Of a DNA stretch of 64,000 bases, positions 1-8,423 are shown piece by piece. Within the stretch, counting starts at the first letter, position 1; the number at the start of each line of letters is the position of its first letter. The DNA is from an uncultured Bacteroidia bacterium (lineage in GTDB: Bacteria; Bacteroidota; Bacteroidia; Bacteroidales; UBA932). The notes below the pieces were generated by a model. The model saw only the letters and a program-made list of their open reading frames with translations, searched no databases and was not told the DNA's origin. The DNA lies in NCBI GenBank assembly GCA_902780935.1, contig CACZHP010000012.1, forward strand, positions 1 to 64,000, read 5' to 3'. Position numbers and translations under genes: made by a program.

Positions 1-24
1 GGTCTTCCGGAGCCTCCGGGCCAT
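1..24 (-). CDS. Possible 5' end of a gene running off the window
   Basis: An ATG on the minus strand opens a frame of eight codons (MARRLRKT) before the window edge. A good Bacteroidota-type promoter lies just upstream, which is the main support. The peptide is too short to identify. If real, the gene follows xylA and has its own near-leaderless start. Confidence 0.3.
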
Positions 25-34
25 AAAAGGACTG

Positions 35-65
35 CAAAAATAGTAATTTCCCCGAAGAGAGCAAA
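35..65 (-). promoter_or_regulatory. Bacteroidota sigma-A type promoter reading left
   Basis: On the minus strand TTTG (65-62) is followed after 19 bases by TATTTTTG (42-35), a full match to TTTG-N19-21-TAnnTTTG. It lies between the end of xylA and the possible start codon at 24. Confidence 0.5.
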
Positions 66-76
66 ATTTTTCCTAA

Positions 77-1390
77 TTATTTGATGTACAAGTTGACCAA
101 GGTCTCGTAAAGCTCCTGCTTGCCGCTCTTCTGGGCGGGCTCGGCATGGGTCTTGGCGTAGTCCACAAGCTCCTCGAGAGTCATCTTGCCCTCCTCGAAG
201 CGCTTGCCCTCACCTTCGTCGAAGGAGGAGTAACGCTCCTTGACCATTCCGGGGATGGGAGATTCCTCACAGATCGCCGCGGCGGCCAGAAGGGCTCTCG
301 CCATGGCGTCCATGCCGCTGATGTGGGCGATGAATATATCCTCAGGATCGGTGGAGTTGCGCCTGAGCTTCGCGTCGAAGTTGGAGCCGCCGTTGCCCAG
401 ACCGCCGTTGCGGATGATCTGCATCATGGCCTGGGTCAGGTCGAACAGGTCCACAGGGAACTGGTCGGTGTCCCAGCCGTTCTGGTAGTCTCCCCTGTTG
501 GCGTCGATGGAGCCGAGCAGCCCGTTATCTACAGCCACGGCAAGCTCATGCTCGAAGGTGTGACCGGCAAGAGTCGCGTGGTTGACCTCGATGTTGACCT
601 TGAAGTCCTTGTCAAGACCATTGGCGCGAAGGAAGCCGATAACCGTCTCAGTGTCCACATCATACTGATGCTTAGTGGGTTCCATCGGTTTAGGCTCGAT
701 GAGGAAGGTTCCCTTGAAACCATGGGCGCGACCATAATCCCTGGCGGCCTTAAGCATATTCGCAAGGTGGTCTTTCTCCCTCTGCATCTGGGTGTTGAGA
801 AGGCTCATGTAGCCCTCGCGGCCACCCCAGAACACATAGTTGGTACCGCCCAGCTTGATCGTGGCGTCAATGGCGTTCTTGATCTGGACGGCCGCCCTCG
901 CAACGACACCGAACTCAGGGTTGGTGGCGGCACCGTTCATGTACCTCTTGTGGCCGAACACGTTGGCTGTGCCCCAAAGGAGCTTGATGCCGGTGGCCTT
1001 CATCTTCTCGAGAGCATAGTCGGTGATGATCCTCATCCTCTCCTCATATTCAGCGATAGTCGGAGCCTCTTCGACAAGATCCACATCGTGGAAGCAGAAG
1101 TACTTGATACCCAACTTCTGCATGATCTCGAACCCGGCATCCATCTTATCCTTGGCCCTCTGGATCGGATCAGAGGCCTTGTCCCACTCGTACTCGCGGG
1201 TCTGGCCGCCGAACTGGTCACCGCTGGCCTGCCCGAGGGTATGCCACCATGCCATGGCGAACTTCAGCCAATCCTCCATCCTCTTGCCAAGCACGATGCG
1301 GTCGGGCTCATAATAATGGAATGCCAACGGGCTCTTGCCCTGAGGTCCCTCGAAGGGGATCTTTCCGATTTGCGGGAAATACTCTTTCAT
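77..1390 (-). CDS. xylA: Xylose isomerase
   Basis: Cytoplasmic enzyme that interconverts D-xylose and D-xylulose using two divalent metals. The 437-residue product is the normal length of the class II (Bacteroides/E. coli type) enzyme. Visible landmarks are the FHDVD segment near residue 100 with the catalytic His and Asp, the EPKPMEPTKHQYD region carrying metal-binding Glu and catalytic Lys, and the EVNHATLAGH segment that supplies further metal ligands. It is the last gene of a minus-strand operon, 18 bases downstream of xylB, so both steps from xylose to xylulose 5-phosphate are co-transcribed. No xylose transporter or regulator is visible beside it. Identification is secure. Confidence 0.98.
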   Translation of the reverse strand: MKEYFPQIGKIPFEGPQGKSPLAFHYYEPDRIVLGKRMEDWLKFAMAWWHTLGQASGDQFGGQTREYEWDKASDPIQRAKDKMDAGFEIMQKLGIKYFCFHDVDLVEEAPTIAEYEERMRIITDYALEKMKATGIKLLWGTANVFGHKRYMNGAATNPEFGVVARAAVQIKNAIDATIKLGGTNYVFWGGREGYMSLLNTQMQREKDHLANMLKAARDYGRAHGFKGTFLIEPKPMEPTKHQYDVDTETVIGFLRANGLDKDFKVNIEVNHATLAGHTFEHELAVAVDNGLLGSIDANRGDYQNGWDTDQFPVDLFDLTQAMMQIIRNGGLGNGGSNFDAKLRRNSTDPEDIFIAHISGMDAMARALLAAAAICEESPIPGMVKERYSSFDEGEGKRFEEGKMTLEELVDYAKTHAEPAQKSGKQELYETLVNLYIK

Positions 1391-1408
1391 GATAATGAAA
1401 TCTTTGTT

Positions 1409-2902
1409 TTAAATGTTATTATTAAGATGATTCTTCCAAGTTGAATACGCCTCGAGATACCTGGAACGGTCGGCGGCGGGCTCGATAAGGTCCACCCTGC
1501 GGAGGGTTCCGAAGGCCTCGTCATGATCCTTATAGATCCCTGCCCCGATTCCGGCTCCCCTTGCGGCACCGGCGGCCCCGTCGGTGTCCAGAAGCTCTAT
1601 GACTGAACCCGTCACGGAAGCGAGAGTGTCCCGGAATATCTTACTCTGGAACATGTTGGCGGCTCCGGCCCTTATCACCCCGACTCTCATTCCCATCTCC
1701 TCCATGATATCGATTCCATACTTGAACGAGAAAGCGATTCCTTCCTGGACAGCCCTGGCAAGATGCTTCCAGGTGTGGATGTTGAAATTGAGGCCATAGA
1801 TCCCGCATCCGGTCTCCCGGTTGCCGAGCATCCTCTCCGCCCCATTGCCAAAGGGCAGCACACCGACCCCCTCAGAGCCGACCGGCACCTCTTCCGCCGC
1901 CGCGTTCATCTCGTCGTACATCATACCCCTCGGAACGACATTCCGTCTTATCCAGGCGTTGGCGATCCCGGTCCCGTTCACGCACAGGAGGATTCCCAGC
2001 CTGGGATCACTGGCGGCATGATTGACATGGGCAAAGGAGTTGACTCTGGAAAGAGGGTCGTACGAGACCTTACCGCTTACCCCATAAACCACTCCAGACG
2101 TACCTGCCGTGGCTGCGATATCTCCAGGCTCGAAAACATTCAGGGACAAGGCGTTATTCGGCTGGTCCCCTGCCCTGTAGGTGACCGGGATGCCTTCCGT
2201 GAGGCCAAGCTCCGCTGCAGCGGCGGCAGACAGCCTCCCCTGCTCTGAGAAGGTGGGGACGATCTCCGGCAGGATGCCCTCGTCGAAACCGAACCAGTCC
2301 ATAAGGAAGGATGCCGGACGATTCTCCTTGAAATCCCAGAACATTCCCTCCGAAAGGCCGCTAACGGTCGTCCTGGTCTCCCCGGTCAACCTGTAGGCGA
2401 TATAATCGCCCGGGAGCATGATCTTGTCGATCCTGTCGAATAGGGCCGGCTCATTCTCTTTCACCCACGCGAGTTTAGCGGCGGTGAAATTGCCGGGAGA
2501 GTTGAGAAGGTGTCCGAGACACTGCTCCTTCCCGAGAGCCTTGAAAGCCGCCTCCCCGTAAGGGACTGCCCTGGAGTCGCACCAGATGATGGAGTGCCGG
2601 AGGAGATTCCCGTCCTTGTCCACGCAGACAAGGCCATGCATCTGGTAGGATATTCCGATCGCGGCTATGGATGGCCGGTCGGAGCCGGCCATAACACTGG
2701 TGAGCACATCGGTGGTGGCGAGCTTCAGGTTCTCCCACCAGCTCTCCGGATCCTGCTCAGCCCAGCCGGCTTTGAGCGATATTATCGTGTTCTCATGCTT
2801 CGGATAAAAAGCGCTGGCGGCTATCTTGCCGCTCTCCGCGTCCACAAGGCTCGCCTTGACCGACGAGCTTCCAACATCATAACCTAAAAGATACATGCTC
2901 AT
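1409..2902 (-). CDS. xylB: Xylulokinase, FGGY family
   Basis: Phosphorylates D-xylulose to xylulose 5-phosphate, feeding the pentose phosphate pathway. The 497-residue FGGY carbohydrate kinase has the N-terminal phosphate-binding loop DVGSSSVKASLVD (about residues 10-22), a WCDSRA substrate-site segment, and the C-terminal ATP-binding half with AGTSGVVYG. The start at 2902 gives an ATGA overlap with the sirtuin stop; a second in-frame ATG lies two codons later. It is followed by xylA, which fixes the substrate as xylulose rather than gluconate or glycerol. Confidence 0.96.
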   Translation of the reverse strand: MSMYLLGYDVGSSSVKASLVDAESGKIAASAFYPKHENTIISLKAGWAEQDPESWWENLKLATTDVLTSVMAGSDRPSIAAIGISYQMHGLVCVDKDGNLLRHSIIWCDSRAVPYGEAAFKALGKEQCLGHLLNSPGNFTAAKLAWVKENEPALFDRIDKIMLPGDYIAYRLTGETRTTVSGLSEGMFWDFKENRPASFLMDWFGFDEGILPEIVPTFSEQGRLSAAAAAELGLTEGIPVTYRAGDQPNNALSLNVFEPGDIAATAGTSGVVYGVSGKVSYDPLSRVNSFAHVNHAASDPRLGILLCVNGTGIANAWIRRNVVPRGMMYDEMNAAAEEVPVGSEGVGVLPFGNGAERMLGNRETGCGIYGLNFNIHTWKHLARAVQEGIAFSFKYGIDIMEEMGMRVGVIRAGAANMFQSKIFRDTLASVTGSVIELLDTDGAAGAARGAGIGAGIYKDHDEAFGTLRRVDLIEPAADRSRYLEAYSTWKNHLNNNI

Positions 2903-3600
2903 AACTTGCTGATGAAAACTTCCATGCCTTTGGTGGCGACCTGACGGATATGCGTTATCCTGGGGTCATAAACCGCCACATCTTCAGGATCAATCAAATA
3001 CACCGGGGCCCCATTCTTGGCGTAACGGTACAGCCCCGCCGCCGGATAGACGTTCAGCGAAGTCCCGACTATCAGCATGATGTCAGCGTCGGCCACGACA
3101 TCGATGGCTTTCTCGATATTCGGCACAGCCTCCCCGAAAAAGACGATATGCGGACGCAGCTGGCTGCCGTTCGGGGCAAGATCTCCAAGATTGACCGGCT
3201 CGTACCCGACATCGATGACTTCTTTTTCCGAATATGTCCTGTCATACTCCCCGTTCTCAGGACGCACCTTGGTGGCCTCGCCATGGAGATGGATGACCCT
3301 CGTGCTTCCGGCCCTCTCGTGGAGATTGTCCACGTTCTGGGTTATGACAGTGACGTCATAGTCCTTCTCCAGGCCGGCGATAGCCAGATGAGCGGCGTTC
3401 GGCTTGACCTCCGAGAGCTGCCTGCGCAGCTGGTTGTAGAAACCCAGGACGAGTTTCCGGTTCCTGTACCAACCCTCGATGGAGGCGACTTCCTGGGGGT
3501 CATACTCGCCCCAGAGCCCGCCTGAGCCCCTGAATGTGGCCAGGCCGCTCTCCGCGCTCACCCCGGCGCCTGTCAGGACCGCTATTTTCTTTTTACTCAT
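2899..3600 (-). CDS. Sir2-family NAD-dependent deacylase without zinc cysteines
   Basis: Sirtuin of 233 residues that removes acyl groups from protein lysines using NAD+. The NAD-binding GAGVSAESGLATFR motif is at the N-terminus, followed by TQNVDNLHERAGS and the catalytic-histidine motif HLHGE. The four zinc-ligand cysteines of classical sirtuins are absent, as I recall being common for Bacteroidota homologues. At the place where SIRT5/CobB desuccinylases carry Tyr-x-x-Arg, this protein reads FYNQLRRQL, with Leu at the Arg position and Arg one residue later, so acyl specificity is open. It shares ATGA overlaps with the ATPase before it and xylB after it, so it is expressed with the xylose genes. 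Confidence 0.9.
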   Translation of the reverse strand: MSKKKIAVLTGAGVSAESGLATFRGSGGLWGEYDPQEVASIEGWYRNRKLVLGFYNQLRRQLSEVKPNAAHLAIAGLEKDYDVTVITQNVDNLHERAGSTRVIHLHGEATKVRPENGEYDRTYSEKEVIDVGYEPVNLGDLAPNGSQLRPHIVFFGEAVPNIEKAIDVVADADIMLIVGTSLNVYPAAGLYRYAKNGAPVYLIDPEDVAVYDPRITHIRQVATKGMEVFISKL

Positions 3601-4751
3601 ATATTCTTGAAATAATAGTTCTTGAGCCAGTACTCGAAAAGGGGATCGAAGATGACGGGGCGCTCGTCATCGCCCACAAAGGTCAGGATCTCCTTCTTCA
3701 TCAGGGCATCCTTCAGGCGCCTGACGTTGGCGGAGGAGTTCAGAGAATATTTCCGAATCACCTCGGCGGTGCTGAACTTCGTGTAGCCGTCGATGATGGC
3801 CTTCAGCAGACTGACCTGGAAGGTCGTCAGGTCGTTCATGATGGAGATGAAACGTCCCCGGTGGATCGACAGGATGGTGTCAAGCGCCTCGAGAAGCACC
3901 GGTTCCATGATATATCCTTTGGACAGGGAGTCACAGATGGATGTGAAATGATTAATATAGAACAAGTTGCACTTGAACAACCGGCACGCCCCGCCGATCA
4001 GGTCACGGTCGACGACCTTCCCGCTGGCGAGGAAACCTTTTATTATATGCTCCACGATCTCCCTCTCATCCACTTTGCTCAGACGGAGCCGCTCGACCCT
4101 GCGATAGAAAAAATGCCGTTTGACGAATATGTCACGCATGGCGTTGCACATCGATCCGAGAAAGATGAAAGAGAAACCCTTCAGGCCCAGTCGGCGGCCA
4201 TCGTCAACCGCCTCCTCCATGAGCTTGAACAGTTTCTCCCCGTCCTCTGTGAGATCCAGGTTCTGGAACTCATCGATTATCATTATGATCTTCTCTCCCC
4301 TGTCGGCGGAAAGCCGGTATGGGAGCCTGAGAACGGCGCGGATGTCATTATCATCCAGATCCCAATTGGTGGACAGGATCGCGTCAGATGTCGAGTACGC
4401 GTTCTGGTCGAACACGAAATGAGTCCCCTGCAGATAGGTTGTCACAATCCTGGAATACTCGTCAGGAGTCGAGGCCACCAGCCGGATCACAGCCGAGCCG
4501 AAACGCCTCGCGAAAGCCTCGTTGGAACGGATGTCAAGAGCGGTCATCTCTCCGGTGACGAATCTGGAACCGGACACGCGCATCTTGGTCAGGACCTGAT
4601 GGACAATGGACTTCTTTCCCGCCCCGACAGGTTCCCAGATAACGACATTCTCACTCTGGGACAACAGGTTGGCCAGGATCGCGCAATCCTCTTTGCGGCC
4701 GATAAAATGCTGGCCTGTCACATACTTATTGTATAAAAACGGGCTGTCCAT
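3597..4751 (-). CDS. AAA-type ATPase with C-terminal winged-helix-like region
   Basis: A 384-residue ATPase of a type I recall as common in Bacteroidales (ORC/STAND-like archaeal ATPase fold), function unknown. Near the N-terminus it has FIGRKED followed by a Walker A-like EPVGAGKKS, where Lys takes the place of the second Thr/Ser. A clear Walker B, IIMIIDEFQNL, lies near residue 180. The C-terminal 100 residues (FQVSLLKAIIDG... SANVRRLKDAL) look like a winged helix. No membrane segment is seen. It heads the xylB/xylA operon and ends in an ATGA overlap with the sirtuin. A regulatory role is possible but unproven. Confidence 0.75.
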   Translation of the reverse strand: MDSPFLYNKYVTGQHFIGRKEDCAILANLLSQSENVVIWEPVGAGKKSIVHQVLTKMRVSGSRFVTGEMTALDIRSNEAFARRFGSAVIRLVASTPDEYSRIVTTYLQGTHFVFDQNAYSTSDAILSTNWDLDDNDIRAVLRLPYRLSADRGEKIIMIIDEFQNLDLTEDGEKLFKLMEEAVDDGRRLGLKGFSFIFLGSMCNAMRDIFVKRHFFYRRVERLRLSKVDEREIVEHIIKGFLASGKVVDRDLIGGACRLFKCNLFYINHFTSICDSLSKGYIMEPVLLEALDTILSIHRGRFISIMNDLTTFQVSLLKAIIDGYTKFSTAEVIRKYSLNSSANVRRLKDALMKKEILTFVGDDERPVIFDPLFEYWLKNYYFKNI

Positions 4752-4768
4752 TGAAATAACATTTTTGT

Positions 4769-4801
4769 TTTGACAAAATTAAGAAAATTTTCATATCTTT
4801 G
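4769..4801 (+). promoter_or_regulatory. rpsU promoter
   Basis: TTTG at 4769-4772, a 21-base spacer, and TATCTTTG at 4794-4801 match the Bacteroidota housekeeping promoter. Transcription should begin near 4806, giving a leader of about 30 bases to the rpsU ATG. Confidence 0.75.
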
Positions 4802-4817
4802 CACCCGCTTTGATAAA

Positions 4818-4826
4818 AAGGAGGTG
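4818..4826 (+). promoter_or_regulatory. Strong Shine-Dalgarno site of rpsU
   Basis: AAGGAGGTG, fully complementary to the 3' end of 16S rRNA, sits 11 bases before the rpsU ATG. Such sites are rare in Bacteroidota, whose ribosomes sequester the anti-Shine-Dalgarno with bS21, bS18 and bS6. A strong site on the bS21 gene itself fits the proposed autoregulation, in which ribosomes lacking bS21 translate rpsU preferentially. Confidence 0.8.
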
Positions 4827-4837
4827 GTAAATTAGTT

Positions 4838-5032
4838 ATGATCATAGTTCCCATAAAGGAAGGCGAGAACATCGAGCGTGCCCTTAAGAAATTCAAGAGG
4901 AAGTTCGAGAAGACCGGCGCTATCCGCGAGATGCGTGCCCGCAAGAATTTCGAGAAGCCTTCTGTGAAGAAGAGAGCGGCGAGGATGAAAGCCATCTACG
5001 TCCAGCACCTCCAGCTCCAGGACGAGCAGTAA
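4838..5032 (+). CDS. rpsU: 30S ribosomal protein bS21
   Basis: A 64-residue basic protein of the small ribosomal subunit. The N-terminal IIVPIKEGENIERALKKFK and the following Arg/Lys-rich helices (RREMRARKNFEKPSVKKR-like composition) are typical of bS21. In this phylum it helps hide the anti-Shine-Dalgarno sequence. The gene stands alone, with its own promoter, a strong Shine-Dalgarno site and a strong terminator. Confidence 0.97.
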   Translation: MIIVPIKEGENIERALKKFKRKFEKTGAIREMRARKNFEKPSVKKRAARMKAIYVQHLQLQDEQ

Positions 5033-5054
5033 TTAGTTCACATAAAAAGACCGG

Positions 5055-5088
5055 CTGACCGATTTCTTTCGGTCAGTCTCTTTTTTTT
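5055..5088 (+). terminator. Rho-independent terminator of rpsU
   Basis: An 8-bp perfect stem (CTGACCGA at 5055-5062 with TCGGTCAG at 5069-5076), a 6-base loop, and a run of eight T at 5081-5088. Confidence 0.9.
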
Positions 5089-5100
5089 GTATATTAATGG

Positions 5101-5108
5101 TATCTTTG
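5101..5108 (+). promoter_or_regulatory. Promoter -7 element abutting the AsmA-family start
   Basis: TATCTTTG matches TAnnTTTG and lies directly after the rpsU terminator. No convincing -33 element is seen at the expected distance. The expected transcription start falls at or within a base or two of the GTG at 5113, implying a leaderless mRNA. Confidence 0.5.
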
Positions 5109-5112
5109 TGAA

Positions 5113-8100
5113 GTGAACAAAAAAGGAAATAAACGGTTCCTGAAGATCACCCTCTGGTCTCTCCTGGGGTTGGCTATTATTTGTTTCACTGCCATACAGG
5201 TGGCTCTGAGCCCGAAGTACCTGACCAGGATCGCAGGCAAGTACGCGGCCGAATATGTCGACGACGAGGTCAAGTTCTCCAACATCAAAGCCTCTGTCCT
5301 AAAGAGCTTCCCGAACCTCAACCTCACAGTGGACGGTTTCTCAATCGTCGGTAACGACCCGCCGGACACCCTCGCCAGCCTGGAACGTCTGAGCCTGTCG
5401 CTCAATTACATGGAAGCCCTCAAAGGAAATATCCGGATTCACCACGCTGTCATGGAGCATCCGAGGATCTTCCTTCGCCAATATGACTCGACGAGAGCGA
5501 ATTGGGACATAATCAAGATCCCTATGGATGATGAGGATGACACTACCGCATTCCGGATGCCTCCCATTTCTGTGGGCAAGGTCAGCCTTGAGAAGTCACC
5601 CTACATCTCCTACACGAGCATCCCGGACAGCATCGATGTGGCCGCGGCGGTGGATCACCTCACGGTGAGAGGAAAGAAAGACCATTTTGGAGTTGACCTG
5701 GACTCAAGGATTATTCTTCAGACCAGCGGGACGGGAAAAATGGAATTGCCCGTGAAGATAAAAACGGGAGTATATACCGATTTCGACCGGAAGGTGTTCT
5801 CCATCAAGGACTTGACCGCCTCGATAGCAATGTTGGATCTCGTCGGGGAGGGGTCGGTTGACCTGTCTGCCGACAGCATTCTCGTACGGGCTGCCGCCGC
5901 TTTGGAGGACGAGCCCGTCAGTGAGGTGACAAACTATTTCGGAAACAATTTCCCCATACTCAAGAAACTCGACACAGACGCGAGAATCTCCCTTGACGCC
6001 AGATGCGAAGGTTATTACAACCCCGAGACGGACAAACTGCCGGACATCACCATCCAAATGACGGTTCCTGACTCAAAGGTGGCATGGGAAGGGATCGACG
6101 AGAAAGGCAGGTTCGACCTTGAAGCCACGGCCGTCATGTCGGACGGAGTCTTGTCCGCAAGAGTATCTGACCTTCTGTTCAAGATAAACGGCGCGGACAT
6201 CCAGTTGAGAGGATTCTCGGACGACCTCCTCCGGGACGACCCCTTGCTCAAGATCGACAGCCGCGTCCACCTCGTGCTCGACTCCCTGATGAGGTTCGTC
6301 CCGGAAGGAACTGATATAGAGGCGAAAGGAAACTTGGACGGCAATGTTAAAGGCAGTTTCAGGCTCTCGCAGCTGGATCTCTACAATTTCGACAAGATCG
6401 GTCTCCAGGGAACTCTCGACAGCCCTGGCATAAGGATCAGGGCTTTCGGGGACACCCTGAACGCTTTCCTTGGAAGGACTTCGCTGTCGCTTGGCTCTTT
6501 GGAGGCTGAGGCAGACTCGGCCTCAAGACATGTGGGGCTGGCGGCGGCTATTGACAGCTTGTCCGCCCAATACGGGCCATCGACATATTTCAGGGGCCGC
6601 GGGATACGCCTCACCGCCCGCAATTCCGAAGAGACAGTAAAGGGGACCAAGAACCGTCATCCCCTGACCGGCCGGCTGGTCATAAGCTCCTTCGGGATGA
6701 TGGACCAGGATTCCAGTTTCGTCGGGCTGAGAGACTCTAAAAACACCTACAAGCTTTACCAGGCCTCCAAGAATGGGGAGACGACTCCATATCTCAATGT
6801 CAGCAGCCGCAACAAGGGGATACTCGTGCGGGAGGCAGGAAACAGGTATTCCCTGGACGACGCTTCCCTGGCTCTATCAGCCAGCCCCGCGAACAGGAGG
6901 GCGGAACGGGAGAGAGGCATCCGCAGGGATTCTCTCAGGAGAAGACACCCCATCAGATCGCTGGAGAAGGATTTCGAGGGTAAGGACCTGCGCTTCAGCC
7001 TCGGCGATTCTTTCTCGAAGTTCATAAGGGAATGGAATGTTTCAGGAAGCCTCAATGTCGGTAACGGTAAAGTCTTCACCCCTATATTCCCTCTTGATAA
7101 CAACCTTGAGAACCTTGAAGGAAAATTCACTAACAACCAGATAGACCTTTCAAGCCTTACCATCAGGTCCGGATCTTCTGACATTTCAGCGAAGGGTTCA
7201 CTGTCTGGTCTGAGACGGTTCCTCGCTTCAGGTAGGGGGATTCTGAACCTGGATCTCAACCTGAGTTCAGAAAAGATTGACCTGGACGAACTTCTGGCAG
7301 CGATTGGATCCGGGCAAAGCACTCCCCTGCCGGAAGAGAAAGAGGTCGCTGACACCTCCGGAGCGGCAGCGTTGATTGTCATCCCGGGCAATCTCAACGC
7401 CAAAGTCGGCATACAGGCAGGATCAATCCATTACTCCGACCTTGAGACATCTTTCGCCTCGACCAATATTGAGATGAAAGAGAGGTGCCTGCAGATGACA
7501 AACACCTTCGCCATGACCAATATGGGCGAGATCTTCCTGGAGGGGTTCTATTCCACACGCACCAAGAAAGACCTTGCCGCCGGATTCGACCTGATGCTCT
7601 CGAACATCACAGCAGAGAAAGTCATCCAGCTTTTCCCGGCGGTGGACAGCCTGATGCCCATGCTGAAAGCCTTCGGAGGTCTGCTGGACTGCCAGATGGC
7701 CGCGACAGCCTCGATCGACACATCGATGAATGTCATCCTCCCCTCATTGAGCGGAATGATCAAGGTGGACGGAAGGAATCTCACCCTCTCCGAGAGCGAG
7801 GACCTGGACAAGCTGCGCAAGACCCTGAGGTTCAAGGACAGGGACTCAAGCTACATCGACCGCATGTCAGTCAGGGGGATAGTCAGGGAGAACCAGTTGG
7901 AGGTCTTCCCGTTCATCCTTAACGTCGACCGGTACACCTTGGCCCTCAACGGTTTACAGGGATTCGACCAGAGGTTCAAATACCATGTGGCCGCGATAAG
8001 GTCGCCCTTGCCGTTCAAATTCGGGGTCAACCTCGGAGGCACCTTCTCCGACTGGAAATGGAAACTCGGAAAAGCGAAATACAAGAGCGTGAAGATCCCT

Positions 8101-8322
8101 ATCTTCGACGAAGAGGTGGATGGAGTGAGGCTCAACCTCGTCAGCTCGATCCACAACATCTTTGACAGAGGTATAGAGAATGCCATCAAACGGAATGAGG
8201 AGGCGCAGCAGGCGGTCGAAGAGAAGAAGGCCGAGGTCTCCTACACCGGAGCGGAGGAGACAGAGGAACTCTCGGAGAGCATGAGGAAAGAGCTGGAGGC
8301 GCTGGGGAATGACAAAAATTGA
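5113..8322 (+). CDS. AsmA-family envelope protein
   Basis: A 1069-residue inner-membrane-anchored protein with one hydrophobic segment at about residues 11-30 and a large periplasmic part rich in beta-strands. AsmA-like proteins (AsmA, TamB and YhdP relatives) are thought to act in phospholipid traffic to the outer membrane or in assembly of outer-membrane components. The repeating SLNYMEAL... / LSLNxxxxL pattern near the N-terminus and the C-terminal AsmA_2-like region (NVDRYTLALNGLQGFDQRF) support the family. The tail after about residue 1030 is highly charged and rich in Glu and Lys. The start is GTG; the only in-frame codons upstream lead to a stop at 5095. It is monocistronic. Confidence 0.8.
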   Translation: MNKKGNKRFLKITLWSLLGLAIICFTAIQVALSPKYLTRIAGKYAAEYVDDEVKFSNIKASVLKSFPNLNLTVDGFSIVGNDPPDTLASLERLSLSLNYMEALKGNIRIHHAVMEHPRIFLRQYDSTRANWDIIKIPMDDEDDTTAFRMPPISVGKVSLEKSPYISYTSIPDSIDVAAAVDHLTVRGKKDHFGVDLDSRIILQTSGTGKMELPVKIKTGVYTDFDRKVFSIKDLTASIAMLDLVGEGSVDLSADSILVRAAAALEDEPVSEVTNYFGNNFPILKKLDTDARISLDARCEGYYNPETDKLPDITIQMTVPDSKVAWEGIDEKGRFDLEATAVMSDGVLSARVSDLLFKINGADIQLRGFSDDLLRDDPLLKIDSRVHLVLDSLMRFVPEGTDIEAKGNLDGNVKGSFRLSQLDLYNFDKIGLQGTLDSPGIRIRAFGDTLNAFLGRTSLSLGSLEAEADSASRHVGLAAAIDSLSAQYGPSTYFRGRGIRLTARNSEETVKGTKNRHPLTGRLVISSFGMMDQDSSFVGLRDSKNTYKLYQASKNGETTPYLNVSSRNKGILVREAGNRYSLDDASLALSASPANRRAERERGIRRDSLRRRHPIRSLEKDFEGKDLRFSLGDSFSKFIREWNVSGSLNVGNGKVFTPIFPLDNNLENLEGKFTNNQIDLSSLTIRSGSSDISAKGSLSGLRRFLASGRGILNLDLNLSSEKIDLDELLAAIGSGQSTPLPEEKEVADTSGAAALIVIPGNLNAKVGIQAGSIHYSDLETSFASTNIEMKERCLQMTNTFAMTNMGEIFLEGFYSTRTKKDLAAGFDLMLSNITAEKVIQLFPAVDSLMPMLKAFGGLLDCQMAATASIDTSMNVILPSLSGMIKVDGRNLTLSESEDLDKLRKTLRFKDRDSSYIDRMSVRGIVRENQLEVFPFILNVDRYTLALNGLQGFDQRFKYHVAAIRSPLPFKFGVNLGGTFSDWKWKLGKAKYKSVKIPIFDEEVDGVRLNLVSSIHNIFDRGIENAIKRNEEAQQAVEEKKAEVSYTGAEETEELSESMRKELEALGNDKN

Positions 8323-8323
8323 T

Positions 8324-8331
8324 TATATTTG
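8324..8331 (+). promoter_or_regulatory. Possible tRNA-Leu promoter -7 element
   Basis: TATATTTG begins one base after the stop codon of the AsmA-family gene and ends 12 bases before the tRNA. No clear -33 element is visible. Confidence 0.4.
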
Positions 8332-8343
8332 CAGTCCGCCAAC

Positions 8344-8423
8344 GCGGGTGTGTTGGAACTGGTAGACAAGCCAGACTTAGGATCTGGTGCTTCGGCGTAT
8401 GGGTTCGAGTCCCTTCACCCGCA
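8344..8423 (+). tRNA. tRNA-Leu (anticodon UAG)
   Basis: Acceptor arms GCGGGTG (8344-8350) and CACCCGC (8416-8422) pair fully, with discriminator A at 8423. The anticodon stem CCAGA/TCTGG encloses loop CTTAGGA, anticodon TAG at 8378-8380 (reads CUA codons). A long variable arm (GCTTCGGC region) and a GGTTCGAGTCC T-arm confirm a class II leucine tRNA. CCA is not encoded. The 3' end directly abuts the stop codon of the convergent glycosyltransferase gene; six T at 8430-8435 may terminate it. Confidence 0.96.

Noticed and set aside
146..1444. Long open frame of 432 codons on the plus strand across xylA
   Set aside because: It is antisense to a certain xylose isomerase gene and its product has no recognisable domain; a by-product of GC-rich codon use.
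2899..3600. Loss of zinc cysteines in the sirtuin as a sign of inactivation
   Set aside because: The NAD and catalytic His motifs are intact, and zinc-less sirtuins are, as I recall, normal in Bacteroidota.
3534..4736. 400-codon plus-strand frame opposite the ATPase gene
   Set aside because: The ATPase on the minus strand has clear Walker motifs and operon overlaps; the opposite frame has no start context or known motif.
8401..8423. Attachment-site duplication of the tRNA-Leu 3' end
   Set aside because: No second copy of the T-arm/acceptor sequence was noticed elsewhere in the window; only the junction itself is suggestive.
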